A stretch of 6,308 bases of DNA from an uncultured Clostridia bacterium (GTDB lineage Bacteria > Bacillota > Clostridia > Peptostreptococcales > Acidaminobacteraceae): contig CAMFGQ010000082.1 of assembly GCA_945950065.1 (NCBI GenBank), positions 1-6,308 on the forward strand, given 5' to 3'. The notes below the pieces were generated by a model. The model was given only the letters and a program-made list of their open reading frames with translations. It searched no databases and was not told where the DNA came from. Numbering within the stretch: the stretch's first letter is position 1; every line of letters begins with the position of its first letter. The translations under genes were made by a program, and so were the position numbers. Below are positions 1 to 5,695 of the stretch, in pieces.

Positions 1-174
1 GGTAGTTTGGATGAAGACAATAAAAAAGCCACCATTGATCTGATGCTGGCGCTAAGGGATTTTGGGAAGACTCTTGTCATCGCTACCCATGATCCTGACA
101 TAAAAGCCTTAGCAACGAAGGTCATAGAAATACCGGATCTTAAAAAGACTCAAGCTCAGAACTTGAGTGTTTAG
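1..174 (+). CDS. ABC transporter ATP-binding protein, C-terminal part (5' end outside window)
   Basis: This is the last 57 codons of an ABC ATPase, the cytoplasmic energy-supplying subunit of a transporter. The fragment opens with the D-loop (GSLDED, visible residues 1-6). It then shows the H-loop strand LVIATHDP, with the switch histidine at visible residue 30, and closes with the usual short tail after the VIEIPDL strand. Walker A, the signature motif and Walker B must lie upstream of the window, so the start cannot be given. The frame ends with TAG at 172-174, and this stop overlaps the AGGAGG ribosome binding site of the next gene, which is the normal arrangement for an ATPase-permease pair. 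The partner gene starts 9 bases later and encodes an export/immunity-type permease, so the substrate is probably a peptide or bacteriocin-like compound. The ABC fold is certain and the substrate is inferred from the neighbour. Confidence 0.9.
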   Translation, partial: GSLDEDNKKATIDLMLALRDFGKTLVIATHDPDIKALATKVIEIPDLKKTQAQNLSV

Positions 175-178
175 GAGG
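173..178 (+). promoter_or_regulatory. Ribosome binding site of the permease, overlapping the ATPase stop codon
   Basis: AGGAGG lies 5 bases before the ATG at 184 and shares two bases with the TAG stop (172-174) of the ATPase. It is a perfect Shine-Dalgarno sequence. It fixes the permease start and implies translational coupling of the transporter pair. Confidence 0.85.
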
Positions 179-183
179 ATCTG

Positions 184-1650
184 ATGCAAAAGTATTTTAT
201 TTATCTCTTTGTTGGAATTTTTGCTGTCCTCTCTGTTGTACAAGGTGTGAGTCTTTTTGAAGAATACCATAACAACCGACTGAATGAACCCCATCGTATG
301 GTGGTGGACTTTGATCCCCAAAAGCTCTATGGTTTCACTTTTACTGCCTCTTCTGAGAAACTCATGGATTATGTGGATGAGTTAAGAAGACTAGCAGATT
401 CCCATGATGCTGGTCTCTTTCTTCAGTTCTCATCTTCAGAGAAAGAGCAAGAAGAGCAGGAGAACAGTAAAAAAAGTTCTTTGTCTGATGCTCCTGAATC
501 CACCATGACATACATTTTTTCTAGCAATCCTTCTCTTTTTCCTGACTATACATTTAGTGATAAAAAGGTAGATTGGAGTGCAAGTGGAAAGCAAGCTTAT
601 GTGTTGCCTTATCAGGAGGATGTGGGCAGAATCAACCAAATCACCAATGAGCTACCTGGTCATGTACATGGCAAAAATCTTGGTTTTTATCCTCTATCTA
701 TGCTTGCAGAGGCAAATAGCCATCAAGAAGAAATCCTTGTCTTCGTGCATTTCTTTTCTGATCATCTAGAAGATCTTTATTCCTTTCTCTCGAAAGAGTC
801 CAAGCTTACCTATGGGCTGATTCCACTGGATCATTACCAAAAAGGAGTGAAACGTCCTTTGGATGACTATGATCAGGGACCTCCTTATCTCGTGTCCTTT
901 GTTCTTTTGGCAGCTCTTCTAATTCTTGTTCTTTCCATCTATTCCCTGGACATTGTACAAGCTACACGAGCCATAGGAATCCGCAAAATTCATGGTCAGG
1001 GTAGGGGACTGATATCTAGAAAACTCTTTTTTAAGAGTGACCTGAGGATCCTAGCGCTTTTTCTTGGGCTGATAGTTCTGAGCTCGCTTGTTACCATCAA
1101 ACACCTTAATGCACTTACCCTGCGCTTTCTTGTGATCTTATCGATCTTGGTGATTAGCTTTTTGCTGACCATGGTATTGATTCATCTCATTGCACGTTTT
1201 TACATACAGAAGATTCGACCTGCTGTAGCAACGAAGAAGTCTGTTTCTCTGTCGTCTTTTCTTGGACTAGGCTTTTTGTTAAAGATGATCTTGGCGATTC
1301 TTCTAGTCACACAACTCTTTATCACTCTTCCTATTCTCAGTGACATCTATTATCGCCATAGGGCAAGAGCCATCTATCCAGCTGTGCTAGAGCTAGAGAT
1401 CCATAAAGAGAAGATGCATGATAAAACAGTGGAAGAGCAAAACACACTTGAAGAAGCCATGCAACATCTATGGGATAAAGAAATCCCTCGACTCCATGGC
1501 ATCAAAATGAACACCTCTGAAAAAGGTGGATTTGTGATTACAGGAGATGAGGATGGAAATGTACTGGTTACAGAAATCGTGGATTCTCTTGTTTTTTCTA
1601 CCTTTCATCTTCTTCAGAGCAATACAATTGTCGATGCGGAAGGGAAATGA
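184..1650 (+). CDS. Bacteriocin-associated ABC permease (DUF1430/7TM immunity-like), N-terminal two thirds, ended by in-frame TGA
   Basis: This is the membrane subunit of the preceding ABC ATPase, 488 residues up to TGA at codon 489. Predicted membrane segments lie near residues 4-23, 234-255, 288-307, 313-337 and 367-386. A long hydrophilic extracytoplasmic region lies between the first two, with an acidic/lysine-rich low-complexity patch near 85-98. After the second segment comes RAIGIRKIHG (262-271), the 'I-R-K-x-H-G' coupling motif typical of this FtsX/MacB-like family. From recall, such proteins (bacteriocin-associated integral membrane proteins, DUF1430) run to about 650-730 residues, so this frame alone is short. 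The missing C-terminal membrane part follows in the same frame after the stop, beginning at 1657. The start at 184 has a perfect AGGAGG. The family call is made by pattern. The specific role, bacteriocin export or self-protection, is inferred. Confidence 0.8.
   Translation: MQKYFIYLFVGIFAVLSVVQGVSLFEEYHNNRLNEPHRMVVDFDPQKLYGFTFTASSEKLMDYVDELRRLADSHDAGLFLQFSSSEKEQEEQENSKKSSLSDAPESTMTYIFSSNPSLFPDYTFSDKKVDWSASGKQAYVLPYQEDVGRINQITNELPGHVHGKNLGFYPLSMLAEANSHQEEILVFVHFFSDHLEDLYSFLSKESKLTYGLIPLDHYQKGVKRPLDDYDQGPPYLVSFVLLAALLILVLSIYSLDIVQATRAIGIRKIHGQGRGLISRKLFFKSDLRILALFLGLIVLSSLVTIKHLNALTLRFLVILSILVISFLLTMVLIHLIARFYIQKIRPAVATKKSVSLSSFLGLGFLLKMILAILLVTQLFITLPILSDIYYRHRARAIYPAVLELEIHKEKMHDKTVEEQNTLEEAMQHLWDKEIPRLHGIKMNTSEKGGFVITGDEDGNVLVTEIVDSLVFSTFHLLQSNTIVDAEGK
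1648..1650 (+). other. Single in-frame TGA interrupting the permease gene
   Basis: TGA is codon 489 of a reading frame that otherwise runs from 184 to the TAA at 2374-2376 (730 codons before the final stop). The two codons after it (ATC AAA) lead straight into ATG 1657, and no frame change is needed. The text before it (SNTIVDAEGK) and after it (ILLPLGKSRKEV) reads as continuous family sequence. One base change from AGA/CGA (Arg), GGA (Gly), TGG (Trp) or TCA/TTA would give TGA. Confidence 0.85.
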
Positions 1651-1656
1651 ATCAAA

Positions 1657-2376
1657 ATGTCAAGAGCCCCTCTAGAGACACAGATACTCCTTCCTTTAGG
1701 AAAGTCAAGAAAAGAAGTTAGGAAGTATGAGGACATTGCCGGTGTATCCAAAAGGATTCGATCAAACCAGGCGGTGATTTTGTTGGATGGGAGAAGAATC
1801 GTCAATCCGATTATCATCATCCCGTCATTGGAGGAAGCGAAAAATCACAGGATGGACTACATACCAGATTTTGAGCATTTAAAGGAGGAAATGAGTAAAG
1901 TCTTTGATGAACATGGTTTTTTGTCATCCTGGTATAGCTTTGAGAAGGTAATACCTTCTGCTATGGAGAGTGGTGATAAAACAGCTGTTGTGAAGGCGCT
2001 GATCATTACCAGCTTCTTACTGGTGAGTTTTATTGCCCTGAGTTATCACAATGTGTATGTTTTCATCCAGAATCGGAAACGAAAACTCCATCTTCAGTAT
2101 CTCCACGGAAAGCCTTTTTATGAGCGCTATTTACCCATGGCTTTCTTGGCGGTGCTTCCTTATCTGCTGTCATTTGGACTCTCTATACTTTTTCCTGAAA
2201 TCTTGGAGAGGCTCGGCCTCCTTCATCGCAGTACAAGCTTCTTTAAAGTGAATATTCCCTTGATGAGTATGGTGAGACTCTATGGCTTTCTCCTGCTTTT
2301 TGATCTACTTCTACACTGGTTGATGATTAAAAAAGTACAGATAAGAAGTGTTGGATTTTTAAAAGGGGAGAGATAA
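1657..2376 (+). CDS. Bacteriocin-associated ABC permease, C-terminal third (downstream of in-frame TGA)
   Basis: This is the continuation, in the same frame, of the permease that begins at 184. Its 239 residues hold an extracytoplasmic stretch (ILLPLGKSRKEV near 10-21). Three predicted membrane segments follow near residues 112-136, 159-179 and 205-224. After the first of these, LQYLHGKPFYERY (146-158) is the second copy of the 'HG' coupling motif seen in the upstream half. The two halves together therefore give the complete duplicated architecture of one permease. The ATG at 1657 lies 6 bases past the TGA and could be a re-initiation site, but only a weak GGAAGGG about 12 bases upstream could serve it. 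Either it is the dead tail of a broken gene, or it is made by re-initiation or readthrough. The gene ends with TAA, just before a promoter-like sequence. Confidence 0.75.
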   Translation: MSRAPLETQILLPLGKSRKEVRKYEDIAGVSKRIRSNQAVILLDGRRIVNPIIIIPSLEEAKNHRMDYIPDFEHLKEEMSKVFDEHGFLSSWYSFEKVIPSAMESGDKTAVVKALIITSFLLVSFIALSYHNVYVFIQNRKRKLHLQYLHGKPFYERYLPMAFLAVLPYLLSFGLSILFPEILERLGLLHRSTSFFKVNIPLMSMVRLYGFLLLFDLLLHWLMIKKVQIRSVGFLKGER

Positions 2377-2390
2377 AAGGAAATTATCTG

Positions 2391-2396
2391 TATAAT
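2391..2396 (+). promoter_or_regulatory. Possible -10 box for the nitroreductase gene
   Basis: A perfect TATAAT sits in the 61-bp gap between the permease and the nitroreductase, 42 bases before the GTG start. A TG directly abuts it, without the one-base spacer of a true extended -10. No good -35 is present: the hexamer at 17-bp spacing is gagaga. A start point near 2402 would leave a leader of about 35 bases. This is a candidate promoter only. Confidence 0.35.
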
Positions 2397-2410
2397 GGTG
2401 ATAGATAGAT

Positions 2411-2428
2411 CTTCTTAATGAGAAGAAG
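2411..2428 (+). promoter_or_regulatory. Small leader hairpin overlapping the nitroreductase ribosome binding site
   Basis: CTTCTT (2411-2416) and AAGAAG (2423-2428) form a 6-bp inverted repeat around a 6-base loop. The right arm covers the first bases of the AAGGAGG site at 2426-2432, so pairing could dampen initiation. Pairs are mostly A-U, so the stem is weak and may be chance in purine-rich sequence. Confidence 0.2.
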
Positions 2429-2432
2429 GAGG
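2426..2432 (+). promoter_or_regulatory. Ribosome binding site that selects the GTG start at 2438
   Basis: AAGGAGG ends 5 bases before GTG 2438. The nearer ATG at 2434 is only 1 base from it and opens a dead three-codon frame (ATG TGT GCA TAA). The in-frame ATG at 2465 has no comparable site. The spacing therefore favours GTG as the start. Confidence 0.75.
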
Positions 2433-2437
2433 CATGT

Positions 2438-3235
2438 GTGCATAAGGAAAAAGACATCAAAGCCATGAGAAGCTTTTTAATGGATACCATTCGCTTACGA
2501 ACGGACTTTAGCAGGACAGACCAAAACAAAGGGGTTCCTATGCCCCCTGTGCAAAAGGAACTTAAAGCTGGTGAAGAGATCATCCCTTTACCCCAGTGGC
2601 AGGGTAAGGTAAAGCCTGGAGGTAGCCTTGATGAAGTCATTGCAGGGAGGAAGAGCATCCGTAAATATCTTCCTCTACCTCTGCGTGCAGAAGAACTCTC
2701 TTATCTTCTTTGGGCAACCCAAGGTGTACGAACAAAAGTCCCAGGAAGAGTTCTTCGCACAGTTCCCTCTGCCGGCAATCGGCAGAGCATAGAAACCTAT
2801 TTAGCTGTGACGCGAGAGATAACAGATGATCAAGGTAAAGTCCTCTATAAACGGGGATTATGGCGCTATATGCCCCTTGAACATGGGCTTGTACATCTTG
2901 GCAGTCCAGAGCCCTTAGAGGAACTTGTTTCTCGTGCTGCCCTTGATCAAGAATTTGTGGGACGAGCTCCTGTGACCTTTATGTGGTCCACCATCCCTTA
3001 TCGGACGGAATGGCGCTATAGTGAAGCCTCCCATAAAGTCATTGCCCTTGATGCAGGTCATGTCTGCCAAAATCTCTATCTTGCAGCAGGTTCTATTGGA
3101 TGTGGTACCTGTGCCATAGCGGCCTATCATCAAGAGAGCGCAGATGAACTCCTACAGCTTTCTAATCCTGATGAATTTGTTATCTATATGGCTCCCGTGG
3201 GAAAGATGAGTGTAGTTGAAGCTGCAGAGGATTAA
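2438..3235 (+). CDS. SagB/ThcOx-type nitroreductase family FMN oxidoreductase
   Basis: This is a 265-residue flavoenzyme of the nitroreductase superfamily, stand-alone SagB/ThcOx type, probably cytoplasmic and FMN-dependent. No signal peptide or membrane segment is seen. The N-terminal segment SDQ-like 'RTDQNKGVPMPP' (26-37) is typical of this subgroup. RKSIRKY (71-77) is the classical phosphate-binding R-x-S-x-R element. TVPSAGNRQSIE (108-119) corresponds to the family's PSAG-containing flavin loop. ALDAGHVCQNLYLAA (203-217), then GCGTCAIAAY (221-230) and VIYMAPVGK (248-256), form the conserved C-terminal core. Length agrees with the family. Relatives include azoline dehydrogenases of thiazole/oxazole-modified peptides, but no cyclodehydratase or precursor gene is visible, so that role is not supported. 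The actual substrate is unknown. It starts with GTG, chosen from the strong ribosome binding site, and may have its own promoter. Confidence 0.85.
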   Translation: MHKEKDIKAMRSFLMDTIRLRTDFSRTDQNKGVPMPPVQKELKAGEEIIPLPQWQGKVKPGGSLDEVIAGRKSIRKYLPLPLRAEELSYLLWATQGVRTKVPGRVLRTVPSAGNRQSIETYLAVTREITDDQGKVLYKRGLWRYMPLEHGLVHLGSPEPLEELVSRAALDQEFVGRAPVTFMWSTIPYRTEWRYSEASHKVIALDAGHVCQNLYLAAGSIGCGTCAIAAYHQESADELLQLSNPDEFVIYMAPVGKMSVVEAAED

Positions 3236-3280
3236 GAAGAAACTATAAAAGAAATATCATTTGAAACAGGGTAAGAAAGA

Positions 3281-3568
3281 ATGCAATTAATCTTCAATGA
3301 AGAAACATTGGGTGTAACCATACAAGACAATAAGGAAGAATGGACAAGTCTATCTGATTTTAAACCTTCCTTTCTTCTAAAAGGAGAGAGGGTGTATTTT
3401 GATGAAGCTGAAGAATTTGAGCACCTTTATGAAGGGGAGAATCGAACCCGCTCCATCTACACCTTTCAAGACTTTGCCTTTGAAACCAGCATATGGGTTG
3501 AGGGTGAGGATGAAGTCTATTTTCAGTGGAAACCCCTGAGAGAAGACATGGCCATAGATCAAGTCTAG
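3281..3568 (+). CDS. GH129-like glycoside hydrolase, N-terminal fragment ended by in-frame TAG
   Basis: These are the first 95 residues of a glycoside hydrolase whose remaining 514 codons continue in the same frame after TAG at codon 96. The stretch is rich in aromatic and acidic beta-strand sequence (for example FETSIWVEGEDEVYF, about 67-81). This fits the N-terminal beta-sandwich that precedes the TIM barrel in GH101/GH129-like enzymes. There is no signal peptide, so the enzyme would be cytoplasmic, as described for the bifidobacterial GH129 enzyme. The start at 3281 is the first ATG after the nitroreductase stop (45-bp gap). Its ribosome binding site is modest: AGGG at 3268-3271, or the AAGAAAG nearer the ATG. 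As a separate 95-residue product it would lack all catalytic residues. It could be the front of a recently broken gene or of a readthrough protein. Confidence 0.7.
   Translation: MQLIFNEETLGVTIQDNKEEWTSLSDFKPSFLLKGERVYFDEAEEFEHLYEGENRTRSIYTFQDFAFETSIWVEGEDEVYFQWKPLREDMAIDQV
3566..3568 (+). other. Single in-frame TAG interrupting the glycoside hydrolase gene
   Basis: TAG is codon 96 of a frame that otherwise runs from 3281 to TAA 5111-5113 (610 codons before the final stop). Directly after it the frame reads WPAPFAFDGF and then LPLQQGLLIP, the conserved WP-x-PF and LP-x-x-QG-x-L-I-P blocks I associate with this enzyme class. No frame change is involved. The original codon could be CAG, AAG, GAG, TGG, TAT/TAC, TTG or TCG. 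Confidence 0.85.
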
Positions 3569-3610
3569 TGGCCAGCTCCTTTTGCCTTTGATGGTTTTCA
3601 TCAAGACTGG

Positions 3611-5113
3611 GTGACACTGCTTCCTCTACAGCAGGGCTTGCTGATTCCCAATACTTGGCCAGTGGCTTTAGAGCGGATTAGTTTTGATGGACTTTTCAAT
3701 ACCGCAGGGGCTACCATGCCTTGGTTTGCCCAGATAAAAGGTACAAGTGCACTCTTAGCAACCTGTCTTACCCCATGGGATGCTGGATACAAGGCTGATC
3801 ATCCTGAGAATGGTCCCTATACCCATGTGCATTTCTACATGAATAAAAGTCTTGGCAAAATGAATTATCCTCGACTCTTCCGCTATACCCTGCTGCAAGA
3901 TGCCAGCATTGCTTCTGTAGCTAAGCACTATCGTCAGGATGCTGAGAAGGAGAAGAAATTTAAGACCCTAAAAGCAAAGGCAAGATGTTTCTCCCAGCTA
4001 GACTCCCTGATTGGATCCATGGTGGTCCATACCTCGATTAAAACCGACATACAACCTGAGTCCAGGTTGTACATGCATGAGACCCCTGAGCTCAGCAAAG
4101 TGGTGAAGCCCTTTAGTCATGTTACAGACTACGTAAAAAAACTGCAACAACATAGACTTGAGAAGGTCTATGTTCATCTAGATGGATGGGCTGAACCAGG
4201 TTATGATAATCATCATCCCGATTACAATGAGCCCTGTGAAGAGGCTGGAGGTACCCAGGCCATGAAAGAGATGGTGGAGACCATCCATGGTGCTGGCTAT
4301 CTCTTTGGCATCCATGATCAGTATCGTGACTATTATTTGAGGGCACCTAGTTTTACATGGGAGAAAGCCGTAGTACTTGAGGATGGTACCCATCCTGAGC
4401 ATGCTTTCTGGGCAGGAGGAAGGCAAACCTATCTCTGTAGTGACTTTGCCCTTGATTATGTGAAAAGGAACTTTGATCTTCTACGAAAAAAAGGCATTGC
4501 ACTTGATGCAGCCTATCTTGATGTCTTTACCTGTAATGAAGCTGATGAGTGTTTCCATGAGGATCACACCGTATCACGTAAAGAAGGCTATGAAAACAGA
4601 CTTGCCTGTTTTGACTACTTGAAAGAACAAGATATCCTGTCCAGTTCTGAAGACATGAATGAGTGGGCGTTGCCTTCTCTTGTCTTTTGTCACTATGAGC
4701 CTTATGATTTTATGCTGCGAGAACCTGGAGCGCCAAAGAATGGAATTCCTGTTCCTCTTTTCAATCTTGTTTATCACGATTGTGCCATCATTCCATGGAT
4801 GATGGAAAAGCATGAAGAGGAAGACTATTTCCTCTATGCGCTACTCAATGGTGGCATTCCCTATCTAAGAAGAGATGGTGCCTACCAAAACATTGATGGC
4901 TCCTTCGACTGCCAGGGATTACCTTTTGATGAACATCTTGAGCGCTGCCGTATCGTAAGCAAGCTTCATGAAGAGGTGGCCATGAGTGAAATGACGAACT
5001 TTGAACTCCTGGATCAAGAGGGCTACAAACAACGCTCTAGCTTTGATGATGGTACAGTGGTCACCATTGATTTAAAGTCTGGAGAGTATTCCATCGAAAA
5101 ACTAGACAAGTAA
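3611..5113 (+). CDS. GH129-like glycoside hydrolase (alpha-N-acetylgalactosaminidase-like), catalytic part downstream of in-frame TAG
   Basis: This is the catalytic TIM-barrel and C-terminal part of the hydrolase that begins at 3281. Numbering below counts the TAG as codon 96. Key blocks are VHLDGW (D301) with GYDNHHPDY (D309), GIHDQYRDYY, YLDVFTCNEADECF (D414) and LSSSEDMNEW (E457). From memory, the GH129 enzyme NagBb of Bifidobacterium bifidum uses Asp435 as nucleophile and Glu478 as acid/base, with Asp330 also important. The gaps here, 43 residues (414 to 457) and 105 (309 to 414), are identical. This supports a GH129/GH101-type retaining alpha-N-acetylgalactosaminidase acting on GalNAc-linked glycans inside the cell. 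Open sequence resumes at 3569. GTG 3611 is the first possible start but has no ribosome binding site. ATG 3716 has AGGGG 5 bases upstream. The gene ends with TAA, 18 bases before the flavoprotein pair. The exact substrate is uncertain. Confidence 0.8.
   Translation: MTLLPLQQGLLIPNTWPVALERISFDGLFNTAGATMPWFAQIKGTSALLATCLTPWDAGYKADHPENGPYTHVHFYMNKSLGKMNYPRLFRYTLLQDASIASVAKHYRQDAEKEKKFKTLKAKARCFSQLDSLIGSMVVHTSIKTDIQPESRLYMHETPELSKVVKPFSHVTDYVKKLQQHRLEKVYVHLDGWAEPGYDNHHPDYNEPCEEAGGTQAMKEMVETIHGAGYLFGIHDQYRDYYLRAPSFTWEKAVVLEDGTHPEHAFWAGGRQTYLCSDFALDYVKRNFDLLRKKGIALDAAYLDVFTCNEADECFHEDHTVSRKEGYENRLACFDYLKEQDILSSSEDMNEWALPSLVFCHYEPYDFMLREPGAPKNGIPVPLFNLVYHDCAIIPWMMEKHEEEDYFLYALLNGGIPYLRRDGAYQNIDGSFDCQGLPFDEHLERCRIVSKLHEEVAMSEMTNFELLDQEGYKQRSSFDDGTVVTIDLKSGEYSIEKLDK
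3706..3710 (+). promoter_or_regulatory. Possible internal ribosome binding site for restart of the hydrolase at ATG 3716
   Basis: AGGGG lies 5 bases before an in-frame ATG (codon 146, MPWFAQIKG). It is the best-placed initiation signal after the TAG at 3566-3568. If used, it would yield a product of 465 residues keeping all putative catalytic residues but lacking most of the N-terminal domain. It may be chance. Confidence 0.25.
4050..4071 (+). repeat. Perfect 9-bp inverted repeat with 4-base loop inside the hydrolase gene
   Basis: TACAACCTG (4050-4058) and CAGGTTGTA (4063-4071) are exact reverse complements separated by AGTC. The hairpin lies within coding sequence (residues around 257-264 of the hydrolase). 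No U-tract follows, so it is not a typical intrinsic terminator. No function is evident. Confidence 0.6.
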
Positions 5114-5131
5114 ACCAGAAAGAGGACCCAA

Positions 5132-5695
5132 ATGAAGATTCTTCTTCTCTATGACAGAAACGCCACCCAGGATGAGGGGGTCAATTGGCTTTCACTTCTA
5201 CTCAATAGCATTTCGTCAAAGCATGATGTGCAGAGTGTGCTCCTGGATAAAAGGAGGATTAAGCCATGCATAGGTTGTTTTGGTTGTTGGACCAAAACTC
5301 CTGGACGATGTGTGCTTAGTGATCAAGCCAATGACATCTCCCAGGTCTTTATGCAAGCCGATGCAGTAATCATTCTCACTAAAATGACCTATGGTGGCTA
5401 TAGCTCTGATGTTAAAGCCTTTTTAGATCGAGCTATTTGCAATCTTTCGCCATTTTTCACCATGATTAGAGGTGAGATGCATCATAAGAAACGCTACGAG
5501 AGCTATCCTGATTTGATCGCTCTAGCCTATGGAGATCCTAGTAAAGAAGAACAGGAGACCTTTGCTAGGCTTGTTGAAAGGAATGCACTGAATCTTCATT
5601 CCAAGCGCTCTCTTGCTCTGATGCTTGGAAAGGGACGTGATACGAACAGAGCCTTCTCGATTCTAAACTACTTTTTAGGAGGAGGCAGATCATGA
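5132..5695 (+). CDS. Flavodoxin-family / iron-sulfur-flavoprotein-like oxidoreductase
   Basis: This is a 187-residue cytoplasmic flavodoxin-fold protein of the NADPH-dependent FMN reductase group. The first strand, MKILLLYD, leads into the FMN phosphate loop region. Next comes the cluster C46-x2-C49-x2-C52-x7-C60 (KPCIGCFGCWTKTPGRC). It matches the compact C-x2-C-x2-C-x4-7-C spacing of iron-sulfur flavoproteins, so it may bind a 4Fe-4S cluster as well as FMN. ADAVIILTKMTYGGYSSD (74-91) and VKAFLDRA are the typical second flavin-binding region. AGAGGA at 5121-5126, 5 bases before the ATG, supports the start. It follows the hydrolase stop by 18 bases, so it is probably in the same operon, and its TGA overlaps the next ATG. 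It likely works with the next gene in electron transfer. The acceptor is unknown. Confidence 0.8.
   Translation: MKILLLYDRNATQDEGVNWLSLLLNSISSKHDVQSVLLDKRRIKPCIGCFGCWTKTPGRCVLSDQANDISQVFMQADAVIILTKMTYGGYSSDVKAFLDRAICNLSPFFTMIRGEMHHKKRYESYPDLIALAYGDPSKEEQETFARLVERNALNLHSKRSLALMLGKGRDTNRAFSILNYFLGGGRS
5677..5685 (+). promoter_or_regulatory. Strong ribosome binding site of the second flavoprotein, inside the upstream gene
   Basis: AGGAGGAGG lies 6 bases before ATG 5692, within the last codons of the preceding gene, whose GGG-R-S tail it encodes. With the ATGA stop/start overlap at 5692-5695 it indicates tight translational coupling. Confidence 0.85.

Noticed and set aside
436..639. Minus-strand and off-frame open frames of 60-100 codons throughout the window
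   Set aside because: They lie opposite or inside well-supported genes, have no ribosome binding sites of note and show no recognisable protein features.
1648..1700. Selenocysteine at the in-frame TGA
   Set aside because: No convincing bacterial SECIS hairpin follows. The only nearby pairing is a 4-bp AGAG/CTCT stem with a CCC loop, and the site is not a redox position in a permease.
1647..1721. 24-codon frame starting at the ATGA overlap (ATG 1647)
   Set aside because: It is a low-complexity basic peptide in the wrong frame over permease coding sequence, with no family resemblance.
184..2376. Alternative genetic code with TGA as Trp
   Set aside because: All Trp positions in the called genes use TGG, and TGA 5693-5695 is a natural gene end overlapping the next ATG. 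A TGA=Trp lineage would show many TGA codons.
2438..3235. Thiazole/oxazole-modified peptide cluster (SagB role) with the ABC exporter
   Set aside because: Only the dehydrogenase-like gene and an exporter-like pair are present. No precursor peptide, SagC/SagD-type cyclodehydratase or leader peptidase is seen in the window, and stand-alone nitroreductases of this type are common.
3216..3249. Promoter before the hydrolase (TTGAAG ... TATAAA)
   Set aside because: The spacing of 22 bases is too long and the -10 is imperfect. The 45-base gap fits read-through transcription from upstream.
3566..3568. Pyrrolysine at the in-frame TAG
   Set aside because: The protein is a glycosidase with the stop in its N-terminal non-catalytic part, unlike methylamine methyltransferases. 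No pyl genes are visible, and TAG ends another gene in the window.
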